Shown: positions 29,318 to 36,722 of the stretch, piece after piece
Numbering within the stretch: the first letter of the stretch is position 1
Layout: every line of letters begins with the position of its first letter
NCBI RefSeq assembly: GCF_001894805.1
Contig: NZ_BCWX01000006.1
Span: 1-64,000, forward strand
Direction of reading: 5' to 3'
Length of the DNA: 64,000 bases
Source: Rhodococcus globerulus NBRC 14531
GTDB taxonomy: Bacteria; Actinomycetota; Actinomycetes; Mycobacteriales; Mycobacteriaceae
Position numbers and translations under genes: made by a program
Notes under the pieces: model-generated
Databases searched by the model: none
The model's input: the letters and a program-made list of their open reading frames with translations, nothing else
What the model was told of the DNA's origin: nothing

Positions 29318-30676
29318 ATGACTCACTCGGTTCCGGGGGCGGGTATGGAAGCGCGGGCGGAGATCCTCGATTTCCTGCTCGAATCAGGCACCTGGCGAAC
29401 AGGATTGCTCAGTCTGCTCCTCGATGGGGTAGGTGCGGCGATCGATGGCGGTCCTGTTGTTGTCCTCGGAGTAGCTGACGAGCGCGTGGGGCGGCTATGG
29501 TTCGGCGCAGTGTCGATGCTGTGCGCACCCAGCGGCTCGGAAGTAATCCGGTACCAGCACGCGGAAGGCCGCGAACAGGTTCGCGAGGGCGCACACCTGA
29601 TCACGGTGTCCATGGCAAATCTGTACTTGTGGGCTGGATCCGGTGGTGTGGTGATCGGAGAGGACGACAACTGCAGTCTGGGGGAGATGTCGGTCGACCC
29701 GCATCAGAGCGAGCGAGGGACGTCGGTCGCTGTCACGCACTGGTCGCTCCTGGCTGAGGCGGTACTCGTTGACTCTGCGACAGCGCTCGCGGCATTCGAA
29801 CTGCAGGAGTCGATAGACAAGAAATTTGCGACCGGAACGCTGCATCGGTTGTGGCCCTTGGCGATGACAGTGGCGTCTAGGCCGGACATGCACGAATCGA
29901 TGAGCACGGCCGCAGAGGTTATCCGAGAGCACTCACCCTGGGAGCTGGTCGAGCAGGGCGAACTGTTCAACCTTGCCGTCGGTACTGTCGCGGGCGGTTG
30001 CGGCCGCGACGCGGCTGTAGAGTGGCGTGATCGCTTGACTGCGGGTCCTGCCCCTGAGCCTGCCCTACACGTCCCAGATCCGTTGATCCGATTGCCGGAA
30101 CCAGCGCAGGCCCCCACCCCGAATCCTGTTGTGGCTCAGCCGGAAATTCGAACCTTGCTGATGGGTGAAGCGGCAGATCTTTCCCCCGACACTGTGCGAT
30201 TGGGATGCTCTGTGTCGTGGACGCAGCCGATGTCGAATCAGTTGGAGGTTGATCTTGTGGCCTTCCTGCTCGATGAGAACCGCACAGTCAGCACCGACGA
30301 GGATTTTGTCTTCTACAACTCCGCGGTGGGAGGCGCAGGCGCGGTTGCGCTGTCCGTGCTGACACCTGAGGCGCAGCGCGTCGACATCGATTTCGGTGGG
30401 TTGGCCGCGCGGTATCACCGCGTTGCCTTGGGGGTCGTCATCACGGGGCCCGGGTCGTTCAGTCAGCTGAATCCTCTGCGAATGGTCCTGACCGACAATG
30501 AAGTTCCGATCGCCGATTCGATCTGTACGCACGGCACCACTGAACAGGCGATGATCGTGGGCGAGTTCTACATGCGGGCAGGTCGTTGGCGAGCGCGATC
30601 AGTTTGGCAAGGATACGACGGCGGCCTCGCGGAGTTGGCGACGTCGTACGGCGTTGTCGTGGACGGCCCAGGGTGA
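29318..30676 (+). CDS. Fusion of GAP1 middle domain and TerD domain
   Basis: 452 aa. Residues about 20-195 align by eye with the middle domain of the GAP1-type protein at 24237: GTWRTGLLSLLLDG against EVWRIGVLCVLLDA, VVVLGV against VILGV, WFGAVSML against WIGAVSAL, and HWSLLAEAVLVDSATAL against EWSVLAQTVLLDAETAL. A Pro-rich linker follows, then a TerD domain at about 281-452 (VDLVAFLLDEN, DFVFYNS, and the ending WQGYDGGLAELATSYGV). The acidic calcium loop of classical TerD is absent. The start may be ATG 29318 or ATG 29345; the second has a better purine-rich site. The stop overlaps the next GTG. Confidence 0.88.
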   Translation: MTHSVPGAGMEARAEILDFLLESGTWRTGLLSLLLDGVGAAIDGGPVVVLGVADERVGRLWFGAVSMLCAPSGSEVIRYQHAEGREQVREGAHLITVSMANLYLWAGSGGVVIGEDDNCSLGEMSVDPHQSERGTSVAVTHWSLLAEAVLVDSATALAAFELQESIDKKFATGTLHRLWPLAMTVASRPDMHESMSTAAEVIREHSPWELVEQGELFNLAVGTVAGGCGRDAAVEWRDRLTAGPAPEPALHVPDPLIRLPEPAQAPTPNPVVAQPEIRTLLMGEAADLSPDTVRLGCSVSWTQPMSNQLEVDLVAFLLDENRTVSTDEDFVFYNSAVGGAGAVALSVLTPEAQRVDIDFGGLAARYHRVALGVVITGPGSFSQLNPLRMVLTDNEVPIADSICTHGTTEQAMIVGEFYMRAGRWRARSVWQGYDGGLAELATSYGVVVDGPG

Positions 30677-31287
30677 TCGATCTTGCTAGCCGCCGCATCG
30701 TCGATGTACGAGGTCACCTGACCGATCCTTACGCTGCGTCGTTGTTGGTGGTGACGATGATGCCGGTCCTTTCGGCGATAGCGTTCGGGTCGATCCTGTG
30801 GCGTCCGCTCGGGTACGTCGTCGCGGTTGCCTCACTCTTCTACGTGCAGAGATTGCACCGCTGGATCGGATCTGGATTGCGAGGCATCAGTTCGGGGGTG
30901 CCGAATAGTCGGATATACCGCGCTACAACCTATCTCGTGATCGTTCTTTTCTCCGCGATGCTGTCTATCCCCGTCGTACAAGTCTTCTTTCGAGGTGATC
31001 TCGCGGCGATGGCCGCTCCGACGGTGGTGGCGGAAATGACGGACGGTTGGCAAGGGGCGACGGCGCCGGAAGCGATCTTCGGATCCACACCCTCGTGGCC
31101 GTCGTACGCGCCATGCCAGTTCGTTCAAGGATGGACCGGACCCACCGTAGCGAACTCGTGTTACTCGGCAGTGGGGTACCTGCGGATGTGGCAGATGCCC
31201 ACCGCGTTACCGATGTTGTGTTCTCTCACCATGATTTACATCCTCTTTCCCCTCACCCTGGCCAGATTCGGTCGGTTGAACAAATAG
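30673..31287 (+). CDS. Membrane protein of the operon, about four helices
   Basis: 204 aa, no recognised family. Hydrophobic segments are SLLVVTMMPVLSAIAFGSIL, PLGYVVAVASLFYVQ, a third at TYLVIVLFSAMLSIPVVQV, and a C-terminal one at ALPMLCSLTMIYILFPL. A loop between the third and fourth contains two Cys residues (PCQFV and NSCYS). This loop could face outside and form a disulfide. The GTG start at 30673 overlaps the upstream stop in a GTGA; earlier in-frame starts lie inside the TerD fusion gene. It precedes another integral membrane protein, so the two may form a membrane module. Confidence 0.75.
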   Translation: MIDLASRRIVDVRGHLTDPYAASLLVVTMMPVLSAIAFGSILWRPLGYVVAVASLFYVQRLHRWIGSGLRGISSGVPNSRIYRATTYLVIVLFSAMLSIPVVQVFFRGDLAAMAAPTVVAEMTDGWQGATAPEAIFGSTPSWPSYAPCQFVQGWTGPTVANSCYSAVGYLRMWQMPTALPMLCSLTMIYILFPLTLARFGRLNK

Positions 31288-31324
31288 CCTTCGACTTCCC
31301 TCGAAGGCATTGAAATGGATCGGT

Positions 31325-32947
31325 ATGACGAAGAAGTATTATCTTGCGCGCCTGGCGGGCTCACGCGTCGATGTTCTGGAGAGACTTCCAGGCTCGGTCG
31401 CCAAGCAGACGGCAATGGGTTCGGTTCTGCTGACGACGGCTGGTTTTGCTACAATCTCGGCCGCCTACGCATTGTCGATCACAGGGATTGCAACAGGCTG
31501 GGCCGCCATCGCCGGTGGTCTGGTGTGGGGTCTCGCGATTCTCAACCTCGACAGGTTGTTGGTGATCGGACTCTCCGGCGAAAAGAGTATTCGACGCAGT
31601 GTAATGATGGCGTTGCCGCGAGTGTTCTTGGCGATTGTCATCGGATTCGTCATATCGACGCCGTTGATGCTCAAGGTTTTCGAGAGTGAAATCGAGACAC
31701 AGCTCAACCGCAATATCCTTGCATCGCAAGAGCAGTTGAGGACCGACCTCAAGGACTCGACGTTGAGTTCCGACCTCACCGAGGCGGAAACCGAGTTGGC
31801 TCAGATGCGTGCGTTGATCAACGCCGGCCCCACAGCAGACCCGGCAGCCAACCCGGAAGTTGGACTGGTCCAGACCGAGATCGAAAAGCTCGAGGCGACG
31901 GCAGCGAAACAAAAAGCTGATTACGACGCCGCAATGACCAGGGCGCTCGAGGAAGAGGAAGGCACGGCCGGTACCGGCGTGCCGGGCTGTGCTGCGCTGT
32001 GTGTCGAGAAGAAGCGGCTTGCAGGCGAGGCAGAGAAACTATGGCAGGGAACGCTCGAGCAGATCAGGGCGAAGGAAGCCGAAAAGGCGACTGTCGTAGC
32101 CACACTCAAGGACGTTCTGCTGCAGGAGAGTGAGAAAGCCGTCGCCGACGCGGAACGTGATTTGCCTGCCGTCGAGCAGAATGTCGAGACATTGCGCGCC
32201 CAAGTTGACGGCGCCCAGAACGGGTCGTACGCGCTAGAGCAGGCCAACAAGGGAATCATCGCGCGACTCAAGGCGCTCAACGACCTCACGGAGGGCGACG
32301 GGACAGCGGGCATGGCCCACCTGGCGGTTTCCGTTCTGTTCATGCTGATGGAACTCCTTCCGGTCCTCTTCAAGGTGATGGCCAACGCGGGCACCCGCAC
32401 GCCGTACGACGAGCTGGTCGAAGCCTTCGAGGAGGAAGAGAAGCGAGATGCGACGGAGGAAATCGATACCCGCAAACGGGTGTCGGAGTTCCGCCGAGAT
32501 GCCGAGTTCGACGCCGAGCAGGACCGCATCAGCAAGCAGCAGGAAACAGTACTCAAGGTCAATGAGACTGTGGTTGCGCACCAATCCGAGGTAGTCGACG
32601 AAGCACTCGAGCAATGGAGTCGGCATGCAAAACGTGTGTCGACCGAACGTCTACGTGAATGGGAACGTGGTCTGATCGCTGAGGCCCGCGTAAGTCCCGA
32701 CAGCGGGGCGAGGGACGTGGAGACCCGTCGACCGGAGCCGGTACCGACGTCAAGGTCGTCAGCGCCTGGTGTGGTATTGGACAAGCCGCGAAACCCGGTG
32801 ACGGCTCCGTATATCGGCGGAGGGTATCCGCAGAGTCCGGCCACAGGCAGCGCGCCCGCCGGCCCGTTGCCGCATTGGATGTCCGAGACGACCTGGGCCG
32901 ACGGGCCGGCTTCACACCTGCAGCCACCGGAGTCGATGCAGCAATGA
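31325..32947 (+). CDS. DUF4407-family membrane coiled-coil protein
   Basis: 540 aa. The N-terminus carries hydrophobic segments GSVLLTTAGFATISAAYALS, WAAIAGGLVWGLAILNL followed by the DUF4407-typical NLDRLLV, and PRVFLAIVIGFVISTPL. A ~190-residue charged coiled coil follows (TEAETELAQMRALI onwards), with a short CAALC pair, then a further hydrophobic segment (AVSVLFMLMELLPVLFKVM), a second coiled coil, and a Pro/Gly-rich tail. The start is ambiguous: ATG 31325 or TTG 31310, neither with a strong ribosome site. The stop overlaps the next gene by 4 bp (ATGA). The family is structural in appearance, with no known enzymatic role. Confidence 0.85.
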   Translation: MTKKYYLARLAGSRVDVLERLPGSVAKQTAMGSVLLTTAGFATISAAYALSITGIATGWAAIAGGLVWGLAILNLDRLLVIGLSGEKSIRRSVMMALPRVFLAIVIGFVISTPLMLKVFESEIETQLNRNILASQEQLRTDLKDSTLSSDLTEAETELAQMRALINAGPTADPAANPEVGLVQTEIEKLEATAAKQKADYDAAMTRALEEEEGTAGTGVPGCAALCVEKKRLAGEAEKLWQGTLEQIRAKEAEKATVVATLKDVLLQESEKAVADAERDLPAVEQNVETLRAQVDGAQNGSYALEQANKGIIARLKALNDLTEGDGTAGMAHLAVSVLFMLMELLPVLFKVMANAGTRTPYDELVEAFEEEEKRDATEEIDTRKRVSEFRRDAEFDAEQDRISKQQETVLKVNETVVAHQSEVVDEALEQWSRHAKRVSTERLREWERGLIAEARVSPDSGARDVETRRPEPVPTSRSSAPGVVLDKPRNPVTAPYIGGGYPQSPATGSAPAGPLPHWMSETTWADGPASHLQPPESMQQ

Positions 32948-33528
32948 GCACCGAGCTCGAGATCGAGCGGATTGTTCGCTCGCACATCGACGTTCGTGTT
33001 GTGGTCGACGACGACGCGAAGGAGCTGGCTCGGGATCTTCTCGAACAGCTGACGCAGTGGATAGCCGACGAATGTGCACGGCGCCCGATCCTCTCGGACA
33101 TGTTTGCTGCCAGCGTCACTCACGTCGGTGGACATGTGTCCTTCAACAGCCTGGTCGACTGTGCCCACGGCAAAGTGGGTCGGCCGTTCCTGGAGCGACC
33201 TTCTCGAACCGTGGTGTCGGTGGTTGTCGGTTCGGCTGCGGCCATCCTCGCTCAACCAGGCAGCACTGAAATCTCCACGGCACCTGCGATGTTGGTGTGG
33301 CTGATCGGGGATGATGCGACGTCAGCGTTGCTGAAGGTGCACGATCGGATGGGGCCGAGAGGTCGTAGGACGGTCGCTGACAGCTCGCTGACGCCGGAGC
33401 TCTTTCTCACTACCTGTCAGACGGTCGTGCGAGGAGTACTCGAACGCCCGGGGGAATGGTGCGGCGAATTAGTCGGAAGTGTAGGCGTGAGCGCAGCGAT
33501 GCGAGGTGTGGGATATGCGGTGTCGTAA
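32944..33528 (+). CDS. Unrecognised soluble protein in the operon
   Basis: 194 aa, no recognised family, signal peptide or membrane helix. It opens with an acidic helical region (TELEIERIVRSHIDVRVVVDDDAKELARD), followed by a central mixed segment (HVGGHVSFNSLVDCAHGKVG). The ATG overlaps the DUF4407 stop by 4 bp, so it is almost certainly translationally coupled to it, and a small cytoplasmic partner of that membrane protein is a reasonable guess. Confidence 0.72.
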   Translation: MSTELEIERIVRSHIDVRVVVDDDAKELARDLLEQLTQWIADECARRPILSDMFAASVTHVGGHVSFNSLVDCAHGKVGRPFLERPSRTVVSVVVGSAAAILAQPGSTEISTAPAMLVWLIGDDATSALLKVHDRMGPRGRRTVADSSLTPELFLTTCQTVVRGVLERPGEWCGELVGSVGVSAAMRGVGYAVS

Positions 33529-33555
33529 CGGTGTGCAATTCCTGGTGGGGCGGAC

Positions 33556-35109
33556 ATGAGCGTTGATGTCACTGCCCTGAGCATTCTCCGCGATGTTGAA
33601 TCACCAGAAGGTCTTCCGGCCTTCGAGGTGAAGTCTCCGAAGGGCGTCGGACGTGGCTTCCGCTCTCTCTTCCGCACGTTCGAGGACGCGAGCGACGTTG
33701 TTGCCGCAAATGTGCGCTGGCTGATCGATTTTCGTGCGCATCTGACTCCTGAGGATCGCTCGACGCTCGACGCGTCATTTCTGTGGCCGCTCGAACTTGT
33801 CGAGTCGGACGGCGTCGCCGTGGGATATTTGACCGGTGTGGTTCCGGCGCGATTCGAGGAGCGAGTGCAGACACCCCATTCGGGGGTCGTGACGGTAGCT
33901 CGAACTTTGGACTGGCTGAACAATCCCGCGCACGCAAGGGATGTGGGTGCATCGGTGATTGTCGAACCGGATGACATTATCGTGCGCTCGGCTTACTGTG
34001 CTCAGATCGCGCGCGCGACGGCGTTCCTCCATTCTCGAGGCGTCGTGTTCGGCGATATCGGGCCCTTGCGCGTGGTCACGAGCGATTCACCCATCGACGT
34101 TGTGATGATCGGTTCCGAGTTCATGCACGCCGCCGAGTCTCCGTGGCGTGGACCCGGAGTGCATTCGCACGGGATGACACCACCGGAATGTGTTGACGAG
34201 GCGAGAGTTCAAGACGTCGGCACTGATCTCTTCAAACTGGCGTTGATATTTCGCGACGTACTCGGTGCGGCGCCGGCGAAGGCGTCGGAGATTTCGTCGT
34301 TGGCGGGTTTGGTCGGACGCGTTGACCACCGTGGAATCGAGATGTTCGAGCGGGGGCTGGGGTCGGATCCGGGAGCGCGCCCGTCGGCCGTCGAGTGGTA
34401 CGCGTATCTGTACTCGGAGACCATCGCGCATTCGGCTCCGCCGGTGATCGAGATGTTCGGTGCGGTTCCTGAACACGGGATTCGAAATCAATCCATCGAA
34501 TTCACCTGGAACGTCCAGGGACACCGCAGGCTGAACCTCGAAACGCCGTGGGGCGAGGTTCAAGAACTCGACATCAGTGCGTCGAGGTACAGAGTGACGT
34601 TGAAACAGTCCGGGCAGTTCCGTTTGATCGCGTCTAATCCGAGTGGAACTACCGAGCGGCCCAGCGACATCGTGTATGCCTTCGATCCTCCCGCTGTGCG
34701 TTTCGTCGAGGTTCCCGAGTTGGGCGGGGTTGCGCAGGCTATGACCGGTCTTGATTCGACGGTGCTGTCCGACCGAGTGGTGCAAGGACCCGAGTTCAAT
34801 TGGCTGTATGGCAGTTTCGACGCAATTGCATCGCCGGAGTTGCCACCGCTACTGGAGCTTCCGCAGTTCGATTCCCCGGGTGTGCCACTGCACCAAATTG
34901 ATTGGACGGCGCTGACATCGATTATCAACGATACGATGCGGGCGGCCGATGCCGAGGTACGTCAGGGAGCGCTCGGCCGCGGGAACATCGTGGACAGGGC
35001 CGGATTGCTAGTTTCCCGCGTGCGATTGCGCACCGATAGGGTTACCAGCGGCCTTCGTCGATCGCGAACTCGTCGGAGTAGCTCGAAGCGCCGCTCCGAC
35101 GAGTCGTAG
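33556..35109 (+). CDS. Degenerate protein-kinase-like protein with beta-rich C-terminal domain
   Basis: 517 aa. Residues about 25-290 have the layout of a protein kinase fold, similar to kinases seen in TerY/vWA systems: a hinge-like VAVGYLTGVVPARFEE, the helix YCAQIARATAFLHSRGVVFG, then FGDIGPLRVV at the place of the catalytic loop HxDxKxxN, and a C-lobe with DVGTDLFKLALIFRDVL. A clear Gly-rich loop, VAIK lysine and DFG are not visible, so it is probably a pseudokinase. Residues 295-390 are an Ig/Fn3-like beta domain. The Arg/Ser-rich last 24 residues read through the opposite strand of a broken SnoaL gene. It starts 27 bp after the previous stop. Confidence 0.75.
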   Translation: MSVDVTALSILRDVESPEGLPAFEVKSPKGVGRGFRSLFRTFEDASDVVAANVRWLIDFRAHLTPEDRSTLDASFLWPLELVESDGVAVGYLTGVVPARFEERVQTPHSGVVTVARTLDWLNNPAHARDVGASVIVEPDDIIVRSAYCAQIARATAFLHSRGVVFGDIGPLRVVTSDSPIDVVMIGSEFMHAAESPWRGPGVHSHGMTPPECVDEARVQDVGTDLFKLALIFRDVLGAAPAKASEISSLAGLVGRVDHRGIEMFERGLGSDPGARPSAVEWYAYLYSETIAHSAPPVIEMFGAVPEHGIRNQSIEFTWNVQGHRRLNLETPWGEVQELDISASRYRVTLKQSGQFRLIASNPSGTTERPSDIVYAFDPPAVRFVEVPELGGVAQAMTGLDSTVLSDRVVQGPEFNWLYGSFDAIASPELPPLLELPQFDSPGVPLHQIDWTALTSIINDTMRAADAEVRQGALGRGNIVDRAGLLVSRVRLRTDRVTSGLRRSRTRRSSSKRRSDES

Positions 35110-35122
35110 CTGTGTCGAGGTA
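35045..35122 (-). pseudogene. Remnant of a SnoaL/NTF2-like gene (C-terminal fragment)
   Basis: Reading the minus strand gives 26 codons of which 17 match the C-terminal part of the intact SnoaL-like protein at 38420-38845: YLDTATTRRSGASSYSDEF against YVDTATTPRLSGVGSYADEF, and both finish with GRW. In the remnant a TAA follows the Trp codon, and no matching sequence is seen before the Tyr. The first 65 bp overlap the 3' end of the kinase-like gene. Confidence 0.7.
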
Positions 35123-35271
35123 GATGTCCCTTGTATGTCCCGATCTAGGTTTTTGAATCTTTGAGAATGAAAAGATTCGGCGGGGTGTTGTGGCAGGTGG
35201 TTCATGGTTTCTGCCCTCTGGTGGCAATTCGGGTCGATCGTGGGCGGGCTGCGGAACCGATACCGTCACGG

Positions 35272-35375
35272 TAGGTGCAGAGTTCCAGCGACAAGGACCG
35301 GCTAGCTGGACGGCAACCCTTCATGCCGATGGGGTGCCCCGGGATCACACCTGGCGACACGCGTGGTGTGTGTCG
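35272..35375 (+). promoter_or_regulatory. SAM-I/SAM-IV clan riboswitch
   Basis: The sequence has the SAM riboswitch core: ccagcgacaaggaccggcta, gctggacggcaaccct, and the ggggtgccccggg junction. A closing helix pairs aggtg (35273-35277) with cacct (35348-35352). The following cgacac...gtgtcg stem (35355-35375) could be the extra stem or part of the expression platform; another stem at 35399-35421 (ccgtcag/ctgacgg) follows. The overall form is that of actinobacterial SAM-IV RNAs. It lies about 100 bp before the first monooxygenase gene, so these genes should be repressed when S-adenosylmethionine is abundant. Confidence 0.82.
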
Positions 35376-35476
35376 CAAGCGGCAGTTGCGGCACTACCCG
35401 TCAGTGAAAGAGGGCTGACGGTTCTGCGGCCGGCACTGTGCGCTCCCGAGTAGTCCTCGAACAGGAGTAGAAGCCG

Positions 35477-36703
35477 ATGACCTCCACCCTTCCCATCCAC
35501 CTCGCCGTAGCGCTTGACGGCGCCGGCTGGCACCCGGCGGCCTGGCGAGAACCCCATTCGCGTCCGAGTGAGCTGTTCACCGCGTCGTACTGGACAGATC
35601 TCGTGACTACAGCCGAACGCGGTCTGCTCGACTTCGTGAGTATCGAGGACAGCCTCTCCGTGCCGGGCAACCCATTCGAGCCCGTCGGTGACGCGGTCGA
35701 TCGTGTGCGCGCTCGACTGGACGCGCATCTCGTGGCGGCCAGGCTGGCACCGGTGACGCGCAATATCGGATTGATTCCGACGATCACCACGACGCATACC
35801 GAGCCGTTCCATGTCTCCAAAGCTGTTGCAACGCTCGACTACACGTCGCGAGGCCGCGCTGGGTGGCAGGTGAAAGTCTCAGCGTCCGAAGCGGAGGCCA
35901 CGCATTTCGGCCGGCGCGATATCCCCGCGTTGACCGAAGATGATCGGGCGTTGCTGGTATCAGGCAACCTTCCCGATTTCGTGCGTGATCTGTTCGACGA
36001 GTCAGCAGAGGCCGTCGACGTGGTTCGGCGTCTCTGGGACAGCTGGGAGGATGACGCCGAAATTCGTGACGTGGAGCGACGACGATTCATCGATCGAGAC
36101 AAGTTGCACTACATCGACTTCGAGGGCAAGTACCTATCCGTCCGTGGACCGTCGGTCACTCCGCGGCCGCCGCAGGGGCAGCCCATCATCGCAGCGTTGG
36201 CGCACCAGCGCGTTCCGTACGAGCTGGCTGCTCGAACAGCCGATCTGGTGTTTGTGACTCCTCTCGACGATGGTCAGGTGCCCTTGATTCTCGCCGAAGT
36301 GCGTGCGGCGCAGGAACGGGTGGAGCGCTCGGGTGAACCGCTCCGGGTTTACGGCGACATTGTTGTGTTCTTCGATGCAGCAGGGGAATCGGGTCGAGAA
36401 CGACTCGAACGCCTCGACAATGCGTCGGGTACCCAGTACCGCTCTGATGCACTGATCTTCACCGGCACGCCGGCTGAATTGGCCGATCACCTTCTCCGCT
36501 GGCAGCAGTTGGGGATCGACGGCTTCCGTTTGCGACCCGGTGTTGCCGTGGACGATCTGGACACGCTTGTGAATGGGCTGGTACCAGAACTGCAGAAGCG
36601 CAACGTATTCCGTACCGCGTATCCAGATACGAATCTTCGCGGACTTCTCGGATTGCCGATCGACGTCCCCAACCGCTACGCCGCCGGCACTCCGGCTGCC
36701 TGA
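35477..36703 (+). CDS. FMN-dependent luciferase-like monooxygenase
   Basis: 408 aa, LLM-class flavin-dependent oxidoreductase. Family features: HLAVALDGAGWHPAAWRE at the N-terminus, the TTAERGLLDFVSIED segment, DYTSRGRAGWQVKVSAS (the conserved S-x-GRxGWN-like flavin loop), and YLSVRGPSVTPRPPQGQP with the PQG(R/Q)P turn. These enzymes use reduced FMN from a separate reductase to oxygenate substrates, in this subgroup often organosulfur or chelating compounds. AGGAG precedes the ATG at 9 nt. It sits behind the SAM riboswitch and pairs with the monooxygenase that follows 19 bp downstream, which points to sulfur scavenging. The substrate is unknown. Confidence 0.9.
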   Translation: MTSTLPIHLAVALDGAGWHPAAWREPHSRPSELFTASYWTDLVTTAERGLLDFVSIEDSLSVPGNPFEPVGDAVDRVRARLDAHLVAARLAPVTRNIGLIPTITTTHTEPFHVSKAVATLDYTSRGRAGWQVKVSASEAEATHFGRRDIPALTEDDRALLVSGNLPDFVRDLFDESAEAVDVVRRLWDSWEDDAEIRDVERRRFIDRDKLHYIDFEGKYLSVRGPSVTPRPPQGQPIIAALAHQRVPYELAARTADLVFVTPLDDGQVPLILAEVRAAQERVERSGEPLRVYGDIVVFFDAAGESGRERLERLDNASGTQYRSDALIFTGTPAELADHLLRWQQLGIDGFRLRPGVAVDDLDTLVNGLVPELQKRNVFRTAYPDTNLRGLLGLPIDVPNRYAAGTPAA

Positions 36704-36722
36704 ACAGACGAGGAATACTTTC

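Noticed and set aside
35190-35453. 87-codon plus-strand frame between the large operon and the monooxygenase
   Set aside because: It runs through the SAM-type riboswitch; its conservation is explained by RNA structure and the predicted peptide resembles nothing.
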